64,000 nt of DNA, from the NCBI RefSeq assembly GCF_001954135.1, contig NZ_MBEQ01000009.1:186001-250000 (forward strand), read 5' to 3'. Source of the DNA: Mycobacterium sp. GA-1841 (GTDB taxonomy: Bacteria; Actinomycetota; Actinomycetes; Mycobacteriales; Mycobacteriaceae). Under the pieces are notes generated by a model. That model did not search any database. It saw nothing but the letters and a program-made list of their open reading frames with translations, and was not told the origin of the DNA. The position numbers and the translations under genes were made by a program. Below, one piece after another: positions 37,628 to 46,498 of this stretch. The first letter of the stretch is position 1. Each line of letters starts with the position of its first letter.

Positions 37628-39085
37628 TCAGCCGCCGCGAGCCCGCACCAGCGCGGCGCGGTTGACTTTGGTTGCCGCGGTGCGCGGGATCTCATCGACG
37701 AACTCCACCGTTTTGGGAACCTTGTAGGGCGCCAGTCGGGTTCGTGCGAAGTCGATGACTTCTTGCTCACTCGGCGAGTCCAGTTCGGTCGCAATCTGCA
37801 CTACGGCGTGCACCCGGCGTCCCCAGCGTGGATCGGTGAGCCCGATCACCACGACGTCCGCGATATTGGGGTGCCCGATCAGAGCGGATTCGATCTCGGC
37901 GGGGTAGACGTTGGCTCCGCCGGTCACGATCATGTCCGTACGCCGGTCCGCGATGTAGAGATAGCCGTCGGCGTCGAGATGTCCGAGGTCGCCCGCGGAG
38001 GTGAAGCCGTCTGCTGTGGTGGGTAGCTGGGGCGCCCCACCCAGGTAGCGGTACCGCCCGGTGATCGGGGCGCGCAGATAGATGTCGCCGACAGAACCAG
38101 CGGGCAGTTCGGCACCGGCCTCGTCGAGAATCTTGATTTCGGTGCCCCGGAACCCCCGGCCCACGCTACCGGGGTGGTGCTGCCAGTCATCGCCGCGCAG
38201 TGCGGTCAGCCCCAGGTTCTCGGTCATCCCGTAGGACAGCACCACACGTTCGGGGCTGAGCAGATCGAACCAACGGCGCAGTACCGTCGGCGGCATCACT
38301 GCCGCTCCCTGCAGAATCCACTCGATGCTGGACAGATCCCGAGAGCCGATGTCGGGGCTGTCGGCCAGTCGAGACAGCATCGTCGGGGTGGCGGTGAAGG
38401 TGGTGACGCGGTGTTGTTCCACCGCCTCGAGAAAGGTGCCCGCGTCGAAACGTTCCAGCACCACCAGCAGATCTCCGCCCAGCAGGAACCGCAGCGGGAT
38501 GAAGCCGTTGGTGTGGTACATCGGGGCGGGCACCAGAATCGTCTGTGGCCGTCTCACGGGGGCCCAGTGCGTCATGAACGGCTCGCTGGAAGCGGGCGTC
38601 CAGACAGCCGGCGCGGTGTTGAGGATGATCTTCGGCAGGCCGGTCGAGCCGGAACTGCAGATCCCGTTCTCCGCCGGCGAGATCAGGGTCGGGAGCGCCT
38701 CCTGTGATTGTTCGGCGGCAAGGGCTTCCAGATCGGGAGCGCTGGCACTGTCCAGGACAAACGCGGGTGTGATGACCTCCAGCAGCCGATCGCGCTCCCA
38801 CTCCGGTAGGTCCCACCGCATGGGGATGGGGACTGCACCGATCTTCCATGCCGCCAGCGCGGTCGTGATCAGCTGCACCGAGTTCGGGATGGACAGTGCC
38901 ACAAATGATCCGGCGGCGACGCCGCTGGCCTGTAAGGCCCTTCCCGTGGCGTTCGCATCGCCCTCGAGCTGCTGCCAGGACACCGGTGTCACGGTGCCGT
39001 CGCGGGCGATGAAGATCAGTGCGACCTCGGCGGAACGGTCGCGTGCCAACTCGGTGAGGCGGCGGCCGTATGGGATCCCGGTCAT
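37628..39085 (-). CDS. Acyl-CoA synthetase / AMP-dependent ligase (FadD)
   Basis: 485 residues, slightly short for the family. Signature stretches are ICSSGSTGLPKIIL (ATP P-loop), YGMTENLGLTAL, DGYLYIADRRTDMIVTGGANVYPAEIE, and VPKTVEFVDEIPRTAATKVNRAAL with the C-terminal Lys. It activates a carboxylic acid as acyl-CoA. It is the last gene of the BVMO - double SDR - amidohydrolase - SDR - FadD operon, and its start overlaps the SDR stop (ATGA). Confidence 0.87.
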   Translation of the reverse strand: MTGIPYGRRLTELARDRSAEVALIFIARDGTVTPVSWQQLEGDANATGRALQASGVAAGSFVALSIPNSVQLITTALAAWKIGAVPIPMRWDLPEWERDRLLEVITPAFVLDSASAPDLEALAAEQSQEALPTLISPAENGICSSGSTGLPKIILNTAPAVWTPASSEPFMTHWAPVRRPQTILVPAPMYHTNGFIPLRFLLGGDLLVVLERFDAGTFLEAVEQHRVTTFTATPTMLSRLADSPDIGSRDLSSIEWILQGAAVMPPTVLRRWFDLLSPERVVLSYGMTENLGLTALRGDDWQHHPGSVGRGFRGTEIKILDEAGAELPAGSVGDIYLRAPITGRYRYLGGAPQLPTTADGFTSAGDLGHLDADGYLYIADRRTDMIVTGGANVYPAEIESALIGHPNIADVVVIGLTDPRWGRRVHAVVQIATELDSPSEQEVIDFARTRLAPYKVPKTVEFVDEIPRTAATKVNRAALVRARGG

Positions 39086-39786
39086 GACCGATCCCTGGGA
39101 ACGGTGGGTGGGCGGGCGTGGGGGCCTCGGGTGATCGCGTTGAGGTGAATTTCCGGCAAATCCACCGACGCAGGCACCGTGTCGAGGAACACCACCGCCT
39201 GGGCCACGTCGTCGGCTGTTACTGCGTGCATCGCGAAGGGGACGTCGGTCAGCATGTCGGTCTCCACCGGGCCCGGGGTCACGATGTTGACGTTGATACC
39301 GTCGCGGTCGACCTCTAGAGCCAGCGCTCTGGCGAAGGCGTTCATACCGGCCTTGGAGGCCGAATAGGCCGTCCGGCCGGGCATGGGTTCGTGTGCGGCC
39401 GACGACGAGACGAAGACGAATCGTGAGCCCGCCTGCATCTTGGGCAGCGCGGCCTGTGTCACGACGAAGCATGAATCCAGATTGGCCGACAACGTCGTTC
39501 GCCACTGATCAAAGGACTGCTTGCGGGCATAGGTGCCGTCGAGAACGCCTGCGGCATGCACCAGCAGGTCGATGCGAGACAGGCCGGAGACAGCCTCGTC
39601 GAAAGATGACGGCGAGGCCGCATCGGCGACGATGTACCGCGCACCGATCTCGTCGGCCGCTTTGCGCAGCGGGGCGTCACGGCGCGCCATGAGTACGACG
39701 TCGTAACCCCGCGCGGCGAGCTGGCGGCCGCAGGCTTGGCCGATTCCTCCACTGCCACCGGTGATCACTGCGGTCCGCTTCAGCAT
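39082..39786 (-). CDS. SDR oxidoreductase
   Basis: 234 residues with VITGGSGGIGQACG, Ser in FVSSSAAHEPMPGR, and Y-S-A-S-K. A classical SDR, probably NADP-dependent (R-R after strand 2: MARRDAPLR). It overlaps the amidohydrolase stop by 7 bp and the FadD start by 4 bp, so it is made as part of a tightly coupled operon. Substrate unknown. Confidence 0.85.
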   Translation of the reverse strand: MLKRTAVITGGSGGIGQACGRQLAARGYDVVLMARRDAPLRKAADEIGARYIVADAASPSSFDEAVSGLSRIDLLVHAAGVLDGTYARKQSFDQWRTTLSANLDSCFVVTQAALPKMQAGSRFVFVSSSAAHEPMPGRTAYSASKAGMNAFARALALEVDRDGINVNIVTPGPVETDMLTDVPFAMHAVTADDVAQAVVFLDTVPASVDLPEIHLNAITRGPHARPPTVPRDRS

Positions 39787-40655
39787 CGGTAGATCCGTTC
39801 GGCGTTGGTGGCGAAGATCTTTTCCCTCGCTTCTGCGGACAGACCCTCGGTGGAAGCCGAGTAGACATCCCAGAGTTGTTGCAGTGTGCCGTGCAGGCCG
39901 TCGACCGGGAAGTTGCTGGCGAAGCAGCACCGATCCACGCCGAAGGTGTCGATGGCGTACTCCAACCATGGCATGAGGACGGCGACGTCCATCGACTTGA
40001 GGGGCATGGCGAGACCGGAGAGCTTGCACATGACGTTGGGGCCGACTTCGGCCAGTGCGCGCAGACCCCGGCGCCAGAGTCGGTGCTCTTCGTCGGAGTC
40101 ATCGCGTGGCCATCCGGTGTGTTCCACCACCACCAGCAGGTCGGTGTGGTTGCCAAGGCCGCGCGCCGCGTCCGTGAGCTGATCGGGGTGGGTCATGAGT
40201 TCAAGCAGGAGGTCGCGTTCGGTGAGCGCCCCGAGCATCTCGTCGGCGGGCAACGCTCCTTGCTGGGTGCCCATCGGGCGGACGCCACGGAATCGCGACG
40301 CGGCCATCTGGGTGTCCAGAGCGGCCACGGCTTCCGACACGGATTCGAAGGAGGGCAGACCGCCGATTATCGCGTGCGGGCCACCCCGCTCGCCTGCACG
40401 ACGGTCGAGTTCGAGTGTCTCGTCGATGGAGAACCGGTTGGTCGCGGCGGCGACGTTCACGAACTTCTCGACGGGCCAGTCGCCGACCTCGGCGAGGTAG
40501 TCGACGACGTCGAACCGGCGGACCATCGCACTCACATCGCCCATACCGAGCTGCGCCTGGTCGGTGTTGAGATAGGGATACCAGTCGGTCCGCGCCGGAT
40601 CCCACAGATGCACATGGGCGTCGACGATGCGCTGGGGGCGGGTTGTCTCACTCAT
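39780..40655 (-). CDS. Amidohydrolase family TIM-barrel protein (lactonase-like)
   Basis: 291 residues. The start IVDAHVHLWDP gives the H-x-H metal pair; VVEHTGWP and CFASNFPVDG (Asp) complete a metal site like that of 2-pyrone-dicarboxylate lactonase or L-rhamnono-lactonase relatives. A lactonase would fit the BVMO in this operon, since Baeyer-Villiger oxidation of a cyclic ketone yields a lactone. That link is an inference. ATG 40655 overlaps the preceding stop. Confidence 0.83.
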   Translation of the reverse strand: MSETTRPQRIVDAHVHLWDPARTDWYPYLNTDQAQLGMGDVSAMVRRFDVVDYLAEVGDWPVEKFVNVAAATNRFSIDETLELDRRAGERGGPHAIIGGLPSFESVSEAVAALDTQMAASRFRGVRPMGTQQGALPADEMLGALTERDLLLELMTHPDQLTDAARGLGNHTDLLVVVEHTGWPRDDSDEEHRLWRRGLRALAEVGPNVMCKLSGLAMPLKSMDVAVLMPWLEYAIDTFGVDRCCFASNFPVDGLHGTLQQLWDVYSASTEGLSAEAREKIFATNAERIYRC

Positions 40656-42193
40656 TGCGGCACCATTTCCCGCAGGACTGCGTCGAACCACGGAGGCAGA
40701 TCCGGGCTGGCGATGCTCAGGCTTCCTATCGGACGCGGGTGGCCGCGTAACCCGAACCATCCTGCGCCGGCGACGAGTTCGGCCCCGGCCAAGTCGTCAG
40801 CCTGTGGACTGCATACCAGATGGGCGACGACTTCGGCGGGTACAGAACCGGATTCGTTGCTGACGGCGAAGTGCAGTACCCGGCCGTCGGTGGCGGTGCG
40901 ACCGGCCCGAGCGAGTTGGCAGGCCGCCTGGGCTCGGGTGCGGCCGGCAGCAGTGGTCGCGTCGTGCACGGTGACCAGTCGGAGGGGGTTCCGGCGGTGG
41001 GCCGCCAGCTCGGCGACCGCTCTGCTCCATCCAGCGTCCGCCGCGATCTGAGTCGCGGTGTCGGCGTGCTCATGCAGTGTCCGGCGCCAGCCCGATGGTT
41101 CCATGACCGGCGAGGTTGACGATGTGACGACGACGGCATCGAGGTCCGCGACAGTCGTGAGCGATGCGGGATCGGTCATACTGATCGCGGTCACGGCCCG
41201 GTCCTGAAGTGCCCTGGTGATCGCCGAGGCCGCTGCAGGTGACTCGGTGATCACCGCGCACAACTGCGAGGCGACCGTGGGGGAGTCATCCCCCCGGACG
41301 CCTCCGAACCGGCGATTGCTGCCGCCGCCGGTGACCTGCCGTGTCTCCGCAGGCCCCAGCGCAATCTTGGCCGCGGCGTCGAGGGGTACGCCGGGGTGTC
41401 GGACGACTTCGATGAGTCGAGGTTCGTCGACCACGGCAACTTCCGAGCCCGCGGTGAAAAGTACCCGACCGCGGCAGGCGGTGAAATCGTCGGCGACCAG
41501 ATGCGCGGCGAGCGCGCCGAGGTCATCGGGGTCCGGCATGGCGGCGAGGGACAACCCGCCGGTGGTCGACGTGCTGTTCGCGCTCCGCTGCGCGGAAGCG
41601 ACCATCCGGGTCGCGGCGATGGGGGAGATGGCGTTGACGAAGACGCCATCCGGGGCCTGCCGGCCGATCTGCCACGTGAGCGCCGCCACGGCACGCTTGG
41701 CGCAACCGTAGGCGCCGGTATCGGCGGCGCGCCAACCTGACCCGGACGTGACGCCCAGGATGTGTCCCCGCCCGGCGGTCGCCATCAAGGGCATCGCGGC
41801 GCGCAGCACATTGAGGTAGCCGTCGAGGTGCACGTCGAGCACATCCTGCCAGTCGCGTGTGCTGCCGGTGGTGTAGCTGGTGGGACGGCTGATACCGGCG
41901 GAGTTGACCACCGCGTCGAGGCCGCCGAACTCGTCGGCCAGCTCGGCGAACAGTGCCCGCAGGGCGGCTGCATCGGTGACGGAAACATCCGAGGTGCGGG
42001 CGTCGCCGCCGTCGGCGATGATCTGGTCGGCGCTGGTGAATTCGGGGACTGGCAGGGTCTGTGCCCCGTCCAGCGAAACCAGCGGATCCAGTGTCACCAC
42101 GAAGTCGCCGGCCCGCCCCAAAGCCCGGGCGACGGCCGCGCCGATCCCACCGCCGCCGCCGGTGACGACGACCACCCGCTTCCTGCCGGTCAT
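40652..42193 (-). CDS. Tandem SDR-like fusion (active SDR plus degenerate Rossmann-like domain)
   Basis: 513 residues, about twice SDR size. Residues 1-260 form a classical SDR: T-G-G-G-G-G-I-G at 11-18, Ser150, Tyr162 and Lys166 (Y-G-C-A-K). Residues about 305-513 look like a second alpha/beta domain (ASQLCAVITESP, DAVVVTSSTSP, AVAELAAHRRNPLRLVTVHD) without a glycine-rich motif or catalytic Tyr/Lys. The second half may be a structural or regulatory pseudo-SDR. It is coupled to the BVMO upstream and amidohydrolase downstream by ATGA overlaps. Confidence 0.8.
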   Translation of the reverse strand: MTGRKRVVVVTGGGGGIGAAVARALGRAGDFVVTLDPLVSLDGAQTLPVPEFTSADQIIADGGDARTSDVSVTDAAALRALFAELADEFGGLDAVVNSAGISRPTSYTTGSTRDWQDVLDVHLDGYLNVLRAAMPLMATAGRGHILGVTSGSGWRAADTGAYGCAKRAVAALTWQIGRQAPDGVFVNAISPIAATRMVASAQRSANSTSTTGGLSLAAMPDPDDLGALAAHLVADDFTACRGRVLFTAGSEVAVVDEPRLIEVVRHPGVPLDAAAKIALGPAETRQVTGGGSNRRFGGVRGDDSPTVASQLCAVITESPAAASAITRALQDRAVTAISMTDPASLTTVADLDAVVVTSSTSPVMEPSGWRRTLHEHADTATQIAADAGWSRAVAELAAHRRNPLRLVTVHDATTAAGRTRAQAACQLARAGRTATDGRVLHFAVSNESGSVPAEVVAHLVCSPQADDLAGAELVAGAGWFGLRGHPRPIGSLSIASPDLPPWFDAVLREMVPQ

Positions 42194-43974
42194 GACAACT
42201 CCAGACCGGCCAGATCTTCTGCAGCGAGCCAACTCTCGAGCAGATCACGGTAGGCGAAGTAGTCGCCGAACCCCCGACCATAGTTGGTGTCCTGGGGCCT
42301 GATGGCGCCGGGATTTCCCTCGTTGTTGAGACGAGACGGCGTGCACGCCCCCATCACCGCGCTGGGGTCGACGAAGGTCTCGACGATTTGCCTCACCCAG
42401 TCGGACTCGGCGTCGGCGCTGACATCGAAAACGTCGATCTCCCGTTTGGCCAGCTGTGCCACGGTGCCGGCGATGAACTCGGCTCCGAGCACCGCGAGCT
42501 GGGTGTAGTTCACGGTGACGACGGACTGTTGGCCCGGCGCCGGCATGGCGAACAGATTGGGGAAACCGCGACTCATCATGCCGAACAGGCTGGTTGCGCC
42601 GTCTGCCCACTTGTCGGCCAGGGTGATACCGCCGCGGCCGATGATCTGGTGGCCGACGCGGCGCTGCAGCGGTGTCACCTCGGCCTCGAAACCCGTTGCG
42701 TAGATGATGCAGTCGACGTCGAACTCTCGACCGTCGACCACCGGACCACTTGCGGTGATCCGGTCGATTCCGGTGGGGCAACTGACGAGTGTGACATTCG
42801 ATCGGTTGAACGCTTCGAAGTACTCGTCGTGGAAACACGGGCGCTTGCACAGGTACCGGTAATAGGGCTTGAGAGCCGCCGCCACGTCGGGATCGAAGAC
42901 CAGTCGATCGATCCTGTTCCGGTGTTCTTCCATGATCTCGAAGTCGAGTCGTTCGGCGTTGCGTATGAATTCTGTGACTCCGGCACCGGCGAGCCGCGGC
43001 GGGTTCTGGACGGCAGCATAGTGTTTCGTCCATCCGTCGGCGGTCAGATCAACGTCGACCGGCCTCCCCAACATGATGGATTGAAAGTTGTCCATCCGTC
43101 GCTTCTGCCACCCCGGCGTCAACCCCTCGGCGAGCTCGGGATCGGTTGGTCGATTGTCGCGGACCCCGACCGCCGACGGGGTGCGTTGGAACACGTACAC
43201 ATGACGAGCGGCCCCGGCCAATGGCGGTAGCGCCTGCAGTCCACTGGCTCCGTTGCCGACCAGAGCGACGGCTCTGTCGGCCAATGACGTCAACGGGGCG
43301 CCGGGGGAACCGCCGGTGTAGCTATAGTCCCAGCGTGCCGAATGAAAAGCCTTGCCGGCGAAGTCGTCCATTCCCGAAATCGCAGGCAGCTTGAGCAGGT
43401 TCAGGATTCCGGGCGCCAGCACGTAATACCGTGCGGTGAGCAGGTCTCCGCGGTCGGTATGTATCGCCCACCTGCCGAAGTCCTCATTCCATATCGCCCG
43501 TTCGATCCCGGTGTGGAACAGCGCTTCCCGCGCTAGATCGAAGCGGTCGGCGATCGCTTGCAGGTGCCCGAGAATTTCCTCGCCGTAGGCGTAGCGCCGG
43601 GACGGGATGTAGTCGAGTTCCTCCAGCAGCGGCATGTACTGGTAGGACTCCACATCGCACATCACCCCCGGATAGCGGTTCCAGTACCACGTGCCGCCGA
43701 CGCCGCCGGCGCGGTCGACGATCCGAATACGCTCAACACCGGCCTTGCGCAGCTCGACCCCGGCGAGCAAACCGGCGATTCCGCCACCCAGGATCACGAC
43801 ATCAGGATCGTCGTCGATGGGTTCGCGGTCGCGCCACGGGGTGAAGGGGTCGGTCAGGAACCCCGCGATCTGTTCATCGTGGGCCATGTCGCGGAGGGCC
43901 GCCCGTCCGGGAACCAGTCGCTTGTCACGTTCGGCCAGGTACTTGGCGCGGACGGCATTGGGGTCGAAGGACAC
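42190..43974 (-). CDS. Type I Baeyer-Villiger monooxygenase
   Basis: 594 residues from GTG 43974 (GGAAGGAGAAAT upstream). An N-terminal extension of about 55 residues precedes the Rossmann motif G-G-G-I-A-G (63-68) and [15 protein letters not shown]. The fingerprint is intact: F205-A-G-K-A-F-H211-S-A-R-W215-D. It uses FAD, NADPH and oxygen to turn a ketone into an ester or lactone. The extension and length resemble larger-substrate BVMOs. It is the first gene of a five-gene operon and diverges from a hydrolase over two TTACAYA operators. Confidence 0.92.
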   Translation of the reverse strand: MSFDPNAVRAKYLAERDKRLVPGRAALRDMAHDEQIAGFLTDPFTPWRDREPIDDDPDVVILGGGIAGLLAGVELRKAGVERIRIVDRAGGVGGTWYWNRYPGVMCDVESYQYMPLLEELDYIPSRRYAYGEEILGHLQAIADRFDLAREALFHTGIERAIWNEDFGRWAIHTDRGDLLTARYYVLAPGILNLLKLPAISGMDDFAGKAFHSARWDYSYTGGSPGAPLTSLADRAVALVGNGASGLQALPPLAGAARHVYVFQRTPSAVGVRDNRPTDPELAEGLTPGWQKRRMDNFQSIMLGRPVDVDLTADGWTKHYAAVQNPPRLAGAGVTEFIRNAERLDFEIMEEHRNRIDRLVFDPDVAAALKPYYRYLCKRPCFHDEYFEAFNRSNVTLVSCPTGIDRITASGPVVDGREFDVDCIIYATGFEAEVTPLQRRVGHQIIGRGGITLADKWADGATSLFGMMSRGFPNLFAMPAPGQQSVVTVNYTQLAVLGAEFIAGTVAQLAKREIDVFDVSADAESDWVRQIVETFVDPSAVMGACTPSRLNNEGNPGAIRPQDTNYGRGFGDYFAYRDLLESWLAAEDLAGLELS

Positions 43975-44001
43975 ATTTCTCCTTCCCAACGACCGAAGCT
44001 G

Positions 44002-44025
44002 TTACGAATGACCCTATCTATGTAA
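44002..44025. promoter_or_regulatory. Operator of type TTACAYA-N10-TATGTAA, copy 1
   Basis: TTACGAA and TATGTAA separated by 10 nt, with one deviation from the consensus. It is the BVMO-proximal member of a tandem pair in the promoter gap between BVMO and hydrolase. Confidence 0.55.
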
Positions 44026-44039
44026 AGCCTAGCGTAGGG

Positions 44040-44063
44040 TTACATACCGGCATCGCTATGTAA
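44040..44063. promoter_or_regulatory. Operator of type TTACAYA-N10-TATGTAA, copy 2
   Basis: Perfect arms TTACATA and TATGTAA separated by 10 nt, 17 bp upstream of the hydrolase start and centred 38 bp from copy 1. Confidence 0.7.
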
Positions 44064-44080
44064 ATAGGAATGGGGTCTCA

Positions 44081-44914
44081 ATGCCGCGGGTGACCTACGG
44101 TGACATATCGGATCTGACCAAGCCTCTGGCCATCCTGGTTCATGGCTTCCCGGACACTCCGCATACCTGGCGGCATCTGGGTCCGGTGCTTGCCGACGCG
44201 GGTTACCGTGTGTCAGCGCCGTGGCTGCCTGGCTATCAACACCCGGCCGACGGGCCGGTGAGCGTAGGAACCTACGTTCGGCGCATCGTCGCCGAACGGT
44301 CGGCCTGCAGTGGGGACGAGCGCACGGTGCTCATCGGACATGACTGGGGCGCCAACGCCGGATACGGAGCGGTGGCCACCGAACCGAGTGCCTTTCACCG
44401 CTTTGTGGCGCTGGCGGTTCCGCCGACAGCTGCGATCGGCGCCGGTATCTTCTCCTACCCCCAGCTGAAGAGGTCCTTCTACATCTGGTTCATCCAGCAG
44501 GTCGGCCTCGCGGAATCGGCGCTGCTGGAACCAGGGTTCTGGGAGTCGTTGTGGTCGGATTGGTCACCGGGATACGACGCCGCGGAGGACATCGACATGC
44601 TGCGCAGGCATATCGGCGCAGCGAATATCGCCGACGTGCTCAGTCCCTACCGGGCGTCCTTCAACGCGGCGTTCCAGGATGCCGACGTCGCCGGCGAAGC
44701 CGCCGCCTCGCTGGCGGATCCTGCGGTGCCGACGCTGTACCTGCACGGTTCGCGCGACGGGGCGATCGGTGCCGAGTTGCTGGGGGCAGTATCCGCGCAT
44801 CTACCCGCACCCGGATCGCGGTATCGACTGATTGACGGGGCGGGGCACTTTCTGCATCTGGAACGCCCTGCCGAGATCGCCGCCGAGATCGCCGGCTGGT
44901 TATCCTGCGACTGA
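44081..44914 (+). CDS. Alpha/beta hydrolase, epoxide hydrolase/dehalogenase-like
   Basis: 277 residues. HGFPDTPHTW is the oxyanion motif, Asp88 in GHDWGA the nucleophile, Asp226 (GSRDGA) the acid and His256 (GAGHFLHLE) the base, i.e. an Asp-nucleophile hydrolase. Members hydrolyse epoxides, haloalkanes or, sometimes, esters. It shows the same motifs as the hydrolase at 54610. Divergent from the BVMO operon; may process its ester or epoxide product. Confidence 0.87.
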   Translation: MPRVTYGDISDLTKPLAILVHGFPDTPHTWRHLGPVLADAGYRVSAPWLPGYQHPADGPVSVGTYVRRIVAERSACSGDERTVLIGHDWGANAGYGAVATEPSAFHRFVALAVPPTAAIGAGIFSYPQLKRSFYIWFIQQVGLAESALLEPGFWESLWSDWSPGYDAAEDIDMLRRHIGAANIADVLSPYRASFNAAFQDADVAGEAAASLADPAVPTLYLHGSRDGAIGAELLGAVSAHLPAPGSRYRLIDGAGHFLHLERPAEIAAEIAGWLSCD

Positions 44915-45445
44915 CCTGCGTCGTCGATGCGGCTGCAGACCTGCCGCGTGGCGTAACTCCCCAAGGAAACTTGCCCTGTCTCCGCCGCCAACCAGGTAAT
45001 GGCACACCGCGATTCGAACAACCGCGGAGGCGGCGATCTCAGCGTTGTCGCCGGACAGGACCCTGCGCATGCCGTCCTCCATCATCGGCAGCACTCGCTT
45101 CATCTGGGTGATCGAATACTCCGGTTCCAGTTCGACGAGCGTGGCAAGTGAGTGCGAGAACTGGTAGTCGACGATGAACTGCAGCGTGGCATCGACCCGA
45201 TCATCGCCACGCAACCCTGCCGTCGCCATAGCCATCCCGGCGGCAAAGTTGTCCTGTTCGTAGAGTGCGAAGGCCTCCAGCAGACCGTCCTTGGACCCGA
45301 AATACCGATACACCGTCGGCCGTGACACACCGGCGGTCGCGGCCACATCCTGGAGTTGTAGTGCGTTGCGTCCGCACCGCGCAATCACCTCGAAGGTGGC
45401 GTCCAGAATCCGGGCGCGGATGGACTGCTCACCGCCAGCGGGCAC
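44900..45445 (-). CDS. TetR-family transcriptional regulator
   Basis: 181 residues; the HTH reads LQDVAATAGVSRPTVYRYFGSKDGLL (about 31-56). Copies of TTACAYA-N10-TATGTAA lie 22 bp upstream of its own start (45467-45490) and at 44002-44063 before the BVMO and hydrolase, so it is the best candidate to bind them. It would then control itself, the PF10118-BVMO operon, the five-gene BVMO operon and the hydrolase. It overlaps the hydrolase end by 15 bp. Confidence 0.86.
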   Translation of the reverse strand: MPAGGEQSIRARILDATFEVIARCGRNALQLQDVAATAGVSRPTVYRYFGSKDGLLEAFALYEQDNFAAGMAMATAGLRGDDRVDATLQFIVDYQFSHSLATLVELEPEYSITQMKRVLPMMEDGMRRVLSGDNAEIAASAVVRIAVCHYLVGGGDRASFLGELRHAAGLQPHRRRRSVAG

Positions 45446-45466
45446 GCTGCCACCTCCTCGGGTTGT

Positions 45467-45490
45467 TTACACAGAAGCCGTCTCATGTAA
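45467..45490. promoter_or_regulatory. Operator of type TTACAYA-N10-TATGTAA, copy 3
   Basis: TTACACA and CATGTAA separated by 10 nt, between the TetR gene (start 45445) and the PF10118 operon (start 45563). Confidence 0.65.
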
Positions 45491-45562
45491 CACTGATCTA
45501 GCCCGCACTGCTGCTGCAGTGCGTCCATGTTAAGACGTGAGCGCGTAACGGGGTGACATTCG

Positions 45563-46495
45563 GTGACCGATCTGGTGGTCCGCAAGATCCGGTGGGACTT
45601 CGATCCCACGGTGCCGTTCCTCTGGCAGCCGGCCAACCCGAACTTCGCCATGTTCTGCAACGCCTTCACCTTCATCGCGGTGCCGTTCGAGCGATACCTC
45701 ATCAAGGCGCTTCGGCAAGCGCAGGATGTGTTCGACCGGGCTCCGACGGTTGCGGCGGAGGCAGATGCTTTTCTGCGGCAGGAAGGTCAGCATGCCGCAG
45801 CGCACCGCAAGCACATGGCGGCGTTGATCGCCCGGTATCCGGGGCTGGAACGCGCTTACGGCAGCGCCACCGAGGCATTCGACGAGCTGATCGACGATCA
45901 CCCTGTCGAGTTCCACGCCGCCTATGTCGCCAATCTCGAAGCCACCTTCACGCCGCTGTTCAAAGTGATTCTGGACAACAGGAATTCGCTCTTTGCGGGC
46001 GCAGACAAGCGAGTGGCCGCCCTGATGATGTGGCACTTCGTCGAAGAGATCGAACACCGAAGTTCTGGGCTCATTCTCTGTAACCACCTGGCGCCCAGCA
46101 GGTGGTACCGCGTCCGCCACATCCGGCGCACGTTCCAGCACATCGGCGAAGTGGCCGCCTCGATCGCTCGCGTTATCGATGCAGAGGTGCCGCTCGAAGA
46201 TCGAATCGTCTCGGCCGAGGAGCTGATGTCTCCGGCGATGTTCGTCGACGAGTTCAAGTTCCGGGGCACGGCCGGCCGTCGCAGGAAACGCCTCGGTCTC
46301 TCGCCAACGCTTTTCGGTTCCGTACCGACGGGTGACCTGGCGCGGATGGGCTGGCGTTTGGTCCTGTCACAAACCCCATACCACGATCCCGCCGACCAAC
46401 CGTTGCCGACCTGGGCTGCGACTTGGATGGCCGAGTACGCGCGAGGTGCGGACATGACCACGTTCGTCCCGAGTGATCGTCAAGGAAAGGACTAG
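45563..46495 (+). CDS. Predicted metal-dependent hydrolase, PF10118 family
   Basis: 310 residues, the same length as its paralogue at 29854. Motifs FLRQEGQHAAAHRKH, ANLEATFTPLFK and HFVEEIEHRSSG carry the conserved Glu/His residues. GTG 45563 is the likely start. It heads the operon PF10118 - BVMO - VOC - SDR - amidohydrolase and has a TetR operator 73 bp upstream. The reaction is not known. Confidence 0.83.
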   Translation: MTDLVVRKIRWDFDPTVPFLWQPANPNFAMFCNAFTFIAVPFERYLIKALRQAQDVFDRAPTVAAEADAFLRQEGQHAAAHRKHMAALIARYPGLERAYGSATEAFDELIDDHPVEFHAAYVANLEATFTPLFKVILDNRNSLFAGADKRVAALMMWHFVEEIEHRSSGLILCNHLAPSRWYRVRHIRRTFQHIGEVAASIARVIDAEVPLEDRIVSAEELMSPAMFVDEFKFRGTAGRRRKRLGLSPTLFGSVPTGDLARMGWRLVLSQTPYHDPADQPLPTWAATWMAEYARGADMTTFVPSDRQGKD

Positions 46496-46498
46496 AGG

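Noticed and set aside
39876..41051. Plus-strand frame of 391 codons
   Set aside because: Antisense to the amidohydrolase and double SDR genes that have intact motifs.
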